DNA from: Azolla caroliniana
Taxonomy: Eukaryota > Polypodiophyta
Assembly: GCA_043228905.1 (NCBI GenBank)
Contig: JBHGNT010000017.1
Location: forward strand, 9,052,001 to 9,116,000
Direction: 5' to 3'
DNA length: 64,000 bases
In this document: positions 44,181-53,341 of the stretch, one piece after another
Layout of the letters: the number at the start of each line of letters is the position of its first letter
Numbering within the stretch: position 1 is the stretch's first letter
The notes under the pieces: model-generated
Databases searched by the model: none
What the model was told of the DNA's origin: nothing
The model's input: only the letters and a program-made list of their open reading frames with translations
Made by a program: the position numbers and the translations under genes

Positions 44181-45998
44181 TATGTTTAGAGAGGAGTTTG
44201 CCATTAGAAAGTACGCATGGGGTATTGCTCCATTTGTGCAAATCTTAAAAGTTTGGCTAAAGGTGCAAAGACATCAATGGAAAAGGATATGAGTAAGAAG
44301 TTAATATAGGAGCATCGTGAGGCACAATCGTTAGAATGAAAGAAGGCGATGCATCATAGAGAGAACTATTTGAAGAGGCTCGAACAATACATGTGCTTAA
44401 TGATAGATGGCATGGACTAGAAGAAGACGTGCTTCCCGCATATGTGGAGGCTTCCCAAAGACATCAATGATGAGTGCCTTGTTCAAATGCACTTGGTGGG
44501 ATGCTTGGCTTATAATAGGTCTGTTGGACCTCACGACTTCATTACATACCCCCATGTTCACAATGGCCCTAACCTAACAGTTACAGTGATTCACTGAGTT
44601 TTGATGTCTTGGGGCCAATCGTTCCCCCCTGTTCTATACATTCAATTGGACAATACTGCTAGAGAGAACAAAAATTCAACTGTGTTTGGCTATCTAAGTA
44701 TGTTGGTCAACCAAGGATTGTTTAGAAAAGTGAAAGTCAATTTTCTTTTGGTTGGCCACACACATGATCATATAGATCATATGTTTACCACATTCTCCAG
44801 ACAGTTGTTTCGGCATGATGCTTTCACATTACCAAAACTATTTGATGTCATTTGTGATGCATATACACCGTGCCCAAAAGTGTTACACTTGAAGGAGGTA
44901 TATGACTTTAAGAGATATATATCAGATGGGGGTGTTGGGAATGTTAAAGTGCTCGCCCATTTAAACAATATAAGCTTCAATCACATTTTTATGATAAAGA
45001 AAAATGAAATAAGTGGTTCTACGCTTTTGTATGCTAAACAATATGCATCTTCTACAACATGGGAACCTGAAGGTGGTTGCCAGTTATTACTTTGTATGCC
45101 GAGTACAATTGTGCATGGAGCTAAACAAATGCCAATTGAGAAGAAAGGACAATTGCATAGTGACTTGGTATCGGAACAAAAACAATTATGGCTCCAAGCC
45201 TTAGAAGAAAAAAGAAAGCATATTGAGGCCGCACAACAAGAAACATCATGGTGGGATGTATTTTTTAGTGATCAGAAAGGAATTATAAACAATTGTGTAT
45301 TTGGTGATAATTGGAATTTGGAAACGTCATTCACATGGTCGCTACAACATGATCGTGTAAATAAAACTCCGGAGCAACCAGCAAATGCGATTAATGATAA
45401 TTTGGTCCATCCACAACAAAGAGACATTTATGTGGGACCAAGGATGACCAAAGCAGCCGAAGCTAGATGGCAAGGCAATTTATAAGAGCTCATGGTGAGG
45501 ATGTTGATTGCAACGCTTGCTGATGAGAACTCACATGGCCACCAATTTTGTGTTGGCAAAATTCTAGAAGTGCTAATGCATGAAATATAAAACACGAAAC
45601 AGTCTATAAACATTTATTGGTACAACACTTGAAGTGTAAATGCTTTTACGGGTAAGTATACATTAGACATGATTGAATGCCCAACAACAAGGGGAGGTAG
45701 GAAGAGGAAGCGAAACATTCGTAACACCTCGATCCTTGACATCTCTGATGTGGATATCATTGTGTACGACTTCATGCTTACAAAACCGGAACGATTAAGG
45801 AAGTCAACAATAGATATAATAAAAGAAAAATTACCAGGTCTATAAGGTGGCTCGAGTCGAAGGCAAACGAGATCTGTTACATATAATCTAGAGTCAAACC
45901 ATTTGGTTTATGACGAAGATAATGCATTGATTGGTACATTCGAGCATGACGAGGAGGAATCGTCATTGTATATTAGTTATAGTATTGATTCTCCATAA
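44181..45998 (+). pseudogene. DUF7869-like, candidate RNase H-fold transposase; eight stops, no frameshift
   Basis: One frame can be followed for 1.8 kb. It starts with YCSICANLKSLAKGAKTSME (CxxC), then EHREAQSLE, KKAMHHRENYLKRL, CLMIDGMD-stop-KKTCFPHM, HNGPNLTVTVIH, LYIQLDNTARENKNSTVFGY, NFLLVGHTHDHIDHMFTTFS, and a tail with IYWYNT, KYTLDMIECPTT and VYDFMLTKPERLRKS. This arrangement matches uncharacterised eukaryotic proteins I remember as DUF7869. Three conserved acidic sites (IDGMD, LDN, HIDHMF) in a strand-strand-helix order suggest an RNase H-type active site, so a DDE/D transposase is a reasonable guess. Premature stops are at 44307, 44337, 44418, 44595, 45483, 45588, 45630 and 45843. 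The start codon is not identified. Family identification is from memory. Confidence 0.75.
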
Positions 45999-46330
45999 AG
46001 GAGTGATCATGAATGTATTTTTGGCTATTAAGTGTAACTACATTTCACTTGTAACAAATCGAGTATTATAAAAGCATGTGTTTTGAATTCTTATGATTTC
46101 TAAAAAATCGTTTCTTATAAAATAACATTGGTTGTAAAGTTTGTGATATAAATTGAGAATGTAAATTTTTGAAATTCCTCTTTTTTTATTTATTTCTAAA
46201 TCACGAAAATAGTGGATTTTTAACCTTTTTCATAGTATATTTGAACCTGTATGATACTGGTATCAATGTGTTTTGTAAAATCATTGAAAAAGTACTAAAA
46301 TCAATCAAAATATTCCTTATCCTTCCATTT
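45999..46330. other. Right subterminal non-coding region of the TIR element
   Basis: AT-rich, no coding signal. ATCCTTCCATTTATG at about 46319-46333 partly repeats the TIR motif next to the right terminal repeat. Confidence 0.6.
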
Positions 46331-46366
46331 ATGCGCGATCCTTCCACTTGTGAACGCGAACGTGTT
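46331..46366 (-). repeat. Right terminal inverted repeat of the TIR element
   Basis: Reverse complement matches the left repeat at 32 of 36 positions, including 25 consecutive bases at the inner end. Followed by the ATAA target duplication (46367-46370). Confidence 0.92.
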
Positions 46367-46370
46367 ATAA

Positions 46371-46491
46371 GTGTTAACTTCCTCTCTTCCTCTCACACAC
46401 ATAAACACACATATCACTTAATCTTCCGCTTATCAACTAATCACATAATAAAGTACTAATTAACCCGTAGTTAATCACCTAATTCTTAACA
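46371..46491 (+). repeat. D2 3' LTR, right part
   Basis: Continues the LTR interrupted at 35884 (GTGTTAACTTCCTC) and ends CTAATTCTTAACA, as the 5' LTR does. With the left part it gives 444 bp against 450 bp for the 5' LTR. Confidence 0.9.
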
Positions 46492-46496
46492 GCTCG

Positions 46497-49114
46497 TCTT
46501 TGGCAACATTTTCTTGGCTCCTAGTGTCCTCATGATAGGAACATCCAATCCATCATACTCACTATCAAGTGAGTGAGCCGATTCGTTTCCATCTGGGTCT
46601 TCCCTTTATCCGTTTTCGGACTTGGCCGCAATATACTTGGGTTGCTTGGAGGCTCCTATGGTCCACTCAACCTGGTTGCGATTGGACTTTCCTCTATTGT
46701 GAGCCTTAGACGATCAACCTCCTCTGAGTTTATGTTGAAATTGGTTTCGATCAGATTGGATGGAATTGAGTTCAGGCTGTGTACTAGGATGCCCATTTGT
46801 TGAATACGACATCCCTACTCACTCGTACCTTCTTGGTAGAGGGATTGAAGCACTTGTACCCCACAAGGATACATTTCTCCGACTTAGGATTGAGCTTCTC
46901 CCGCTTCTCGTTGGGAATATGTACATGCAATCGAGCCGAATATCCTGACATGGGATAGATCCAGCTTCTTTCCATAGAACTTCTCGTGGGGGGTAATATC
47001 ATGCACTTTGGATGTTGTACAACAATTCATTATATAGATGCATGTGTTCGCCGCTTCAGTTGAGTACGATTTTTGCAAAAGTTTCTCATTCATCATTGCC
47101 CTTACCACCTCAAGTATGTGCTAGTTCTTTCATTCAGCTACTCCGTTCTGTTGAGATGTGTGTCGGCAAGTAAACTCCTGCCGGATTCCTTCTTGTCGAA
47201 GGTTTGATGGGAAGGCATCGGAGAAGTACTCTTTGCCACCGTCTAATCGAAGGCATCGATTGAGCATGCCGACCGGTTGCCTTTTCGACTTCGTTTTTAA
47301 ACTTTTGGAAGTGTGAGAACACTTCACTCTTTTGTCGCATAGATCTAAGTGTGCTTGGAGAAGTCGTTGATGAACGTGACATAGTACCGGCAATCACAGA
47401 ATGTTGCCGTTTGGGCTGGTCCCTATACGTTTAAATGTATTACATCTAGGGTTCCTTTGATGATGTTCCTCTCCTTTGTGAACAATTTTCGGTGTTGTTT
47501 ATGGAATTGGCAGGCTTCACATACTCCTGCAATTTCCTTCTCGGTAAAGGTCGGCAGTCCGATGATGACTCCTTTTGATTGCATTCCTTTGAGCTTCTAG
47601 AGATTAATGTGGCTGATTCGTTTGTGCCACATCTCTATGCCGGTGTTGGCGTTATGGCCCTTGGCAAACATTGCCGATTTCATCTTGTGAGAATCAAGGA
47701 TGAACATCCGACCTTCTCTTCAGCTGCGAGTGATAATTTGGCCTTCCTTTTCTATAAAGCATCATGCATCGTTGAACCAAACTTGCATGCCCTATTCCAC
47801 AATTTGGCCGACAGAGACCATATTCTTCATTATTCTCGGAACATGCAAGATGTTCTTGATGTAGGTTTGGTTGCCCTCTTCACCGAATGGGACATTTCGG
47901 ACATGCTGAATGGGGTGAATTGTGTCATCCCTAGTTTCAACATAGCCAGGTCATTCGGGCTTTCGTAGTTCTCGGAACCAATCTTTATGAGACGTCATGT
48001 GATTGGATGCATCCGAGTCGACAAACCATACATCTTCTGAGTTGGAGGTGCTATTGTGGCTGGAGGCCGTTATAGAGTTCACCCTATGCCACATTACGAA
48101 CATTTCACCACATTCTTCATAGTCAGAGTTTGAGGTGTAGTTAGTGATTTTTCGGCTTGTGAAGGCCGACTCACTCTTCTTTCTATGGCACTCTGCCTCG
48201 TAGTGTTCGAATTTTCCACAATACCCACTTTGGATGGAATTGTTTTGACGGCATGGTATGACAATATTGCTCCCCCTTCTACTAGATGCTCTACCTCGCG
48301 CGTTTGAAATGTCTTGCTGGTGGTAGAAGTTGTGTTCTTAGGGTTGTTCTTGGTTGTGTCGGCCTTGGCCTCTTCTTCCACGACCTTTCCCTCTTCCTTC
48401 ATCCGAACTCGTGTAGAGCATCTGTCTGTCTAATTCATTGCCTCTTGTTCGGATGTGTTTTTCTTCAACCAATAGCATCAACTAGAGATCGAAGGAGGGA
48501 GGATTCTCCCTCGTGAGGATTGCTAACCGTATGGCGTTGAACCGAGGTGCTAGGCCTCTGAGGCATATCTGCACCATTTCGTTGTCATCAATGTTGACAT
48601 TGATCGACTCGAGGGAGTCACATAACTCCTTGATCTTCAAGGTGTCGCTGCTGATTGACATATCCCTTTGTTGTATGTTGTTCAACTCTTGGCGGAGTTG
48701 AAGCTTCCATGCAGTTGTGTTGGTCGCAAATATCTTTTTGAGGTTCCCCCACGCCTCTTTTGGTGTTTTGGCCTCTTGGATATAGCCGAGCATGTGATCA
48801 TGAATGCACGATGCAAGGCAATACAACACACGACTCGTCGCTTGCTCCCAGGTTAGGTGGTCGGCATGCGCTAGGTTGGGTTGATTTTCTTGTGCTCCCT
48901 CGACATAGCTCCAAGATGCGTAGTTGTTTCTATCGAGTTTCTCGGTAGGAAGAGTGCTTCCCATTTGAGTATTCATATTGAAGTACTTCTTCTTCTCTAT
49001 GATGCAAATGATGCAAGTTGTTGCTACAGTGATCGGTTGGTTCTTCGTGAACGTGGGCTTAGGCACAACACATGTAGATGGACTTGGATCAAGCTACCAA
49101 GCGTTCTGATACCA
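46497..49114 (-). pseudogene. Copia E: gag, protease, integrase
   Basis: From right to left: primer site complement (49101-49114), gag (MNTQMGSTLPTEKLDRNNYA, NQPNLAHADHLTWEQATSRV, WGNLKKIFATNTTAWKLQLR, MVQICLRGLAPRFNAIRLAI), a CCHC-like knuckle with YCGKFEHYEAEC (about 48190-48230), aspartic protease (about 48000-48060, VWFVDSDASNHMTS-like), GAG-pre-integrase, and integrase fragments (FTCRHTSQQNGVAE, YSTEAANTCIYIMNCCTTSK, ITPHEKFYGKKLDLSHVRIF, KCILVGYKCFNPSTKKVRVS). At least six frame breaks or stops. The linker to the reverse transcriptase ends at the D2 insertion site. Confidence 0.88.
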
Positions 49115-50678
49115 TGTAAAGAATCAGATATGATTTTGTGTAGCGGAAGAGATGTGTGTGTGTGTGTGTGGTCGAGATCGAGATCGAGAGAGAGAGAGAG
49201 AGAACAATGTATACATGTTACCGACTAGGGTAAACACGGCCTACATGGAGAGTGTATACCGGTGTCGTAGTGTGAATCACACACTACGTGAAATACGTAA
49301 AATACTATATCCAATTTAAAGTACGTATAATAAATAAAATAAAATATTTAAAATATTTATTATGTGCATAGGGCAAGATTCAAACCCTATACCTCCACAT
49401 AAACAAACCTCAACCTTACCATTGTACTAACTTATCCTAAGTGTTCTAAATATAGATTTAATACGTATAAGACCTTTATTAAAAAGAAAGTCATGCATTT
49501 TTTTTGAATGCGTGAATACTTTATTTATAAGAAAAATGTACACCAATAAACAATGACTCGTGCACATCTAGCGAGCATGAGCACTATATTTAGGAAATAA
49601 AAGCATAGTGTAAAAAGGCAACTCATGCATATTTAGTGTGCATGAACACTTTAGAAAAAGCAAGAAGCTATGCTTAACCTCTTCCATCCTTATATAAGGA
49701 GGAGAGAAAGATGTATGGGGGGTTGTTGATTATTTTTACAAGGATTGATTAATAAAAAATAATTTTTTTTTCGTGGGATTCACGATTTTGCCATCTATTT
49801 CTCTCTTACATTCTAAGTATCAACTAATACACTATACTCGTGGGATTCACGAGTGTTTCATATCTTCCTTTCTTACCATATATTTCATATTCTTAATTAT
49901 CTTAGAATTTTCTTTTCTCCTAGTCCAAAACCTCGGTGGTTCCCACCCGATTCACGCAACGATCCAGAGCCGAAAGGCACGACACCGGTTATCACGGATG
50001 GTTGCGAGGGTAATACGTAGCGTGGCGTAAGATTAGGGGAAAAGGAATTAGGGAGAAGGCTACAACCGACCTCCTTCGTTCAATGCGTAACCTTTACACA
50101 GACACGCTTACACGATTTATCTTGCACAAAGAATACGCTAACGAAGATAACACAAAACACAACGATTCGGAACAAGACTATATTTCAAAGATTATCAAAA
50201 ACTAAGCTAGCTTTTACCAGTTTCCCATGCCCTTTATATATAGGGTCATGGTCGGTTACGCTTGGAGAGTGAACCGTTACAAGTATTAAAAAATGCTTCT
50301 TTGTAGACCTATGGCCTCATAATTACGCTACGACTGCTTCTGTCCCTATGCCTTCCTTTTCTTTTGCCTTTTCCCACTTGGCCGACTTAGGCGGCTAACA
50401 ATATAGAAAACAAGAAAACTATATTAACAAGAAGAAAGTGTGAACCAACAGTTACAAAGAGGAGGAGACGGTGCTTATGTAGTCACCTTCTCTCTATGTT
50501 CTCTGACTACAACCACCACTTAGAAAGGAGGTAGAGACTTAACTACCTACTAAATATGTGTCATAGGACTTAACTTCAATGACACTTAGTTTATGATACA
50601 AGGAGGTGGGATGTTCACACACTTGGGTATTCCAAAGGTGTGTTTCCACACTAAGGAAGTTGAGTTTGATTCTCAAAA
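49115..50678 (-). repeat. E 5' LTR, split by a 1.2-kb insertion
   Basis: LTR pieces 49115-49215 and 50406-50678 align with the 3' LTR at 30027-30433. The start on the minus strand is TTTTGAGAATCAAACTC, one substitution from TGTTGAG. Confidence 0.88.
49216..50400 (-). mobile_element. Insertion with TG...CA ends, probable solo LTR, 1185 bp
   Basis: Begins TGTTACCGACTAGGG and ends GGCGGCTAACA, with inverted TGTTA...TAACA termini; flanks ATACA (49211-49215) and ATATA (50401-50405) against a single ATATA in the intact LTR. A minus-strand TATA (CTATATATAAAGGG, about 50233-50246) suggests LTR orientation minus. A tRNA-like A/B box module lies at 49377-49430. No coding domain is seen, so a solo LTR of an unidentified element is the simplest reading. 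Confidence 0.7.
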
Positions 50679-50683
50679 ACATC

Positions 50684-51020
50684 TCCAGCTAATGTTCCAC
50701 GTCTCATTCTTGGAGCTTGTATTTCTAGTTCCGTTCTATATGGATGTAGGTTTTGCCTCCATGTCTTGTTTAACTTGTTGATGAACCAAAATTTGAAGTC
50801 AAAGTTGTTTTAAAGATAATGCCTAAAAACTTAGATATCCTTGCCAATTAGTTAGGCTATATGTGTAAGGTGTCTAAGTGTCAAACTTGGGAACCCATAC
50901 AAAATCTTTTAATGCCTCGAATCTCATATCAAAATTTAATTATTGAAATCTTGATCAAACAAGTCCCAATTTGTGCATCATGTTAGGTGAAACTCGTTGT
51001 CAAAGAAGGGGATGATATCA
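50684..51020 (+). pseudogene. Relic chromovirus integrase end and chromodomain
   Basis: Degenerate but recognisable against G: MFHVSFLEL (FHVSLLEPY), then PKFEVKVVLKIMPKNLDILA, LGYMCKVSKCQTWEPIQNL, aligned with the G chromodomain (EFEVAAILDSKIVRNK, WLGYTPNDRTWEPATNL). A purine tract AAAGAAGGGGATG follows. Cut on its left by element E. Confidence 0.7.
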
Positions 51021-51409
51021 TGAGCATATAAAATTTCATAGGTTTTAAGGGACTTGAACCCATACTCTCCTCAATGTACATCCTAAACTTTGATAGTTGC
51101 ATTATCATACGATCAACTGTTTTATGTTTAGGTTAACATGATTATGCACCCTACATTACAAATATACATCACATAATGTCATAGTTATGCACAATTGCCT
51201 AGTGGCAAGCATGTAACATAGCTTGGTGATGTCTATGTATAAGACTAGGAGTACTAAATACATGGAAGACCTAAATGTTGTCAAACTGTTCTCCTTTCAT
51301 GACACTCTTCCACATAACTTTGTACCTCTCATTCTTATTATAGTAAAATTTCTTTTATTTTATTCTCTTTTCTGAATCTTGTATTGGTTTTTGGTTTTCT
51401 CCCGTGACA
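51021..51409 (+). repeat. Relic chromovirus LTR, limits tentative
   Basis: Follows the polypurine-like tract with TGAGCATATAAAATTTC and may end CTCCCGTGACA. It has the antisense tRNA-like B box GGACTTGAACC at about 51050-51060 in the same place as in the G LTR. Confidence 0.5.
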
Positions 51410-51862
51410 AATAGCTACATGCCTATTAATAAGTGCTAACTAACCCAATGTGGATGCATCTAAATTACAAGATACACTTGGTTTACTTATCCTTACAAGT
51501 AAGCCAATATACTATAAAACTTCCCTAGGAGACTTGTCTTTGGGTTTGGGTAGTTGGGGAGAAACTTTGTTAAGTTTGAGTTGCTTCTATTTGATGCACT
51601 TGTTAAGCTAGGTCTTCATGTTTTTGTTCCTTTGTGGCACTCACTTTGTGCAAATCCCCAAGTAACCTTCATGCTTATGAATGCTTGCCATCTACCTTTA
51701 GAGCAGGTTTGCCACTTGGCTATCATGCATGCTTGCCACTTAATGATTGTGCAAGAGCAACAAAAGAAAAAAACATCACATAGGGTTTGAGTCAAACCCA
51801 CATTCACGCACAACATGCACTACTCCTCTTACCACACACAGTAGAAGACCATTTGAACAACA
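51410..51862. other. Short intergenic stretch, nothing recognised
   Basis: AT-rich with a few loose direct repeats (CATGCTTATGAATGCTTGCCA region, 51670-51745). No gene or TE domain seen. Confidence 0.5.
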
Positions 51863-52279
51863 TGTTGAGTGACAAGCTCAACATTGGGTGTGTAACACGA
51901 TGTGTAACTAGTGCGTAGACTGGGTGCGTAAAAGAGTACGCATAATGTGGCCGTATCGGTGCGTAAACCGAAAGGCCATTAGTATGGTATTCCTTGTAAG
52001 GAATAATTTTGGGAGTTAGTGTAGTAGGCTTATTTATGAGCAGTCAAGTACTGTCAGTACTTGTGTCAGCCTGATAGTCAGGGCTTGTATAAAAGGCGCT
52101 CATTGAGCACGAAGTATGTATAGAGTGTCATTATTTTGAAATAGAACTGAGTTGTCAGCTTTCTCTCTCTCTCTCCCTCTCCATCTCCATCTCTGTGTTT
52201 TCTGTGTTTTACCATACTGTCGTTCTCTAACTGTGTACTTTGTGTTTCGCATACGCTTCCACACACGTATTTTTCTACA
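51863..52279 (+). repeat. H 5' LTR, 417 bp
   Basis: Starts TGTTGAGTGACAAGCTC and ends TTTTTCTACA directly before the primer site. A TATAAAAGG box lies at about 52088-52096. Confidence 0.92.
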
Positions 52280-52387
52280 TGGTATCAAAGCGCGAGGGTT
52301 GAAGTCCTCTGCAAACAATAGAAAAGCTTACGACAGAGACATAATTGTGTTGTTATTCTTGTTTTTCGGAAAGGATAAGACAACAAC

Positions 52388-53270
52388 ATGGACAGAGGAA
52401 TGGGAAGCTCGCTACCGACTGAGAAGCTCGATAGGAGCAACTATGCGTCTTGGTTGTACAAGATGCAACAGTACCTACTTGGCAATGGCTACTGGAGTTA
52501 TGTTGACGGAGCTAATGATGCTACACCCGATTCGACACACAGAGACTTTCCAGCTTGGGAACAAGCGGCAAGTAGAGTTCTCTACTACTTTGCATCCTGT
52601 GTGAGCAACCAACTATTGAGCTATATTTGTGATGCCAAGACGCCAAAGGACGTGTGGGCGAATCTCAAAAGGATTTTCACCACAAGCACAATGGCCAGGA
52701 AGCTGCAGCTCAGACACAAGCTCAGCAATGTCCGACATAAAGATCTGTTTGTGGCCGATTATACGGCCCAAATCAAGGAAATCTGTGACTCTCTCACCTC
52801 CGTCAACTTGAATGTCAAGGAAGATGAGATGGTGCAGGTTTGTCTTGGTGGGTTAGCGTCAAAGTTCGGAGCATTCCAAACGGCGGTCTGTACAAGGAAG
52901 AATACACCTTCGTTCTTTGAGCTTCAGTCAATGTTGCTTGTGGAGGAAAACCACGCGGGTGCGTTGACGAGTACGCATGCTGATGGCAATATGCTATACA
53001 CGGAGGAAGATAGGCCCCGTGGTCGTGGTGGACGAGGTGGAGCGATGCGTAATGGAGGTGGCCGAAAAGAGCAGAATGGACGACATAATCGAAATGCCGG
53101 AAGAAATTTCAAACCCTCTGGAAGCAGGGGGAGTCATGGCGGCGCTGGAAGTTGGCAAGATAAGGCCGCAAAGGAATGCTAGTACTGTGGGAAGAAAGGC
53201 CTCAGGGAGAGCGAGTGCTGGAAGAAGCAAGCCGATTCGGACAAAGCCGGATCGAGCGGAAGAGACGCAG
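52388..53270 (+). pseudogene. H gag, nearly intact, disabled zinc knuckle
   Basis: 264 codons open: MDRGMGSSLPTEKLDRSNYA, YWSYVDGANDATPDSTHRDF, WEQAASRVLYYFASCVSNQL, DVWANLKRIFTTSTMARKLQ, EDEMVQVCLGGLASKFGAFQ, FFELQSMLLVEENHAGALTS, and an Arg/Gly/Asn-rich basic tail. A TAG stop falls inside the zinc knuckle (C-stop-YCGKKGLRESEC), where the zinc-binding His is also replaced by Leu. Confidence 0.9.
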
Positions 53271-53341
53271 GAAGGCGTCAAAAGTCGTACTATGCTGAGG
53301 ACTCTGAACAAGCCGGAAATGGATCGGGCCCTGCCTTCGTA

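Larger units (their letters stand above)
35885..46366. mobile_element. 10.5-kb TIR DNA transposon with ParB-methyltransferase and DUF7869-like genes
   Basis: The boundaries are set by comparison with the intact D2 5' LTR. The inserted block is 10,482 bp, starts and ends with 36-bp terminal inverted repeats (35885-35920 and 46331-46366, 32 of 36 positions matching) and is flanked by ATAA on both sides (35881-35884 and 46367-46370), a single ATAA in the empty target. It holds two divergent genes: a spliced minus-strand gene with ParB-like and DNA methyltransferase domains (36930-43380) and a plus-strand DUF7869-like gene (about 44180-45998). A 2.28-kb copia (39846-42121) is nested inside. Without it the element is about 8.2 kb. 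I know no described plant transposon superfamily with this gene pair. Confidence 0.88.
32037..46491 (+). mobile_element. Copia element D2, inserted in E, lacking RT and RNase H
   Basis: Plus-strand copia element with 5' LTR 32037-32486, primer site TGGTATCAGAGC at 32487-32498, gag, protease and integrase, then a 3' LTR starting at 35562 and split by the 10.5-kb TIR element (35885-46366). Flanks are GCTTG (32032-32036) and GCTCG (46492-46496), a 4-of-5 target duplication. Reverse transcriptase and RNase H are absent: sequence jumps from the post-integrase linker (about 35330) to the 3' tail, so D2 could only have moved with proteins from a relative. Confidence 0.88.
30027..50678 (-). mobile_element. 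Copia element E, full length, heavily nested
   Basis: Minus-strand copia element whose 3' LTR is 30027-30433 and 5' LTR 49115-50678. Flanks are ACATA (30022-30026) and ACATC (50679-50683), a 4-of-5 target duplication. RT and RNase H (30434-32031) and gag to integrase (46497-49114) are separated by element D2 (32037-46491); the 5' LTR carries another insertion (49216-50400). Without insertions E would be about 5 kb. It is the oldest layer of this nest. Confidence 0.85.

Noticed and set aside
35881-46370. 3-bp TAA duplication typical of PIF/Harbinger
   Set aside because: ATAA is shared on both sides and makes the two TIRs equal in length; with TAA they would be offset. No Harbinger transposase or MYB-like protein is seen.
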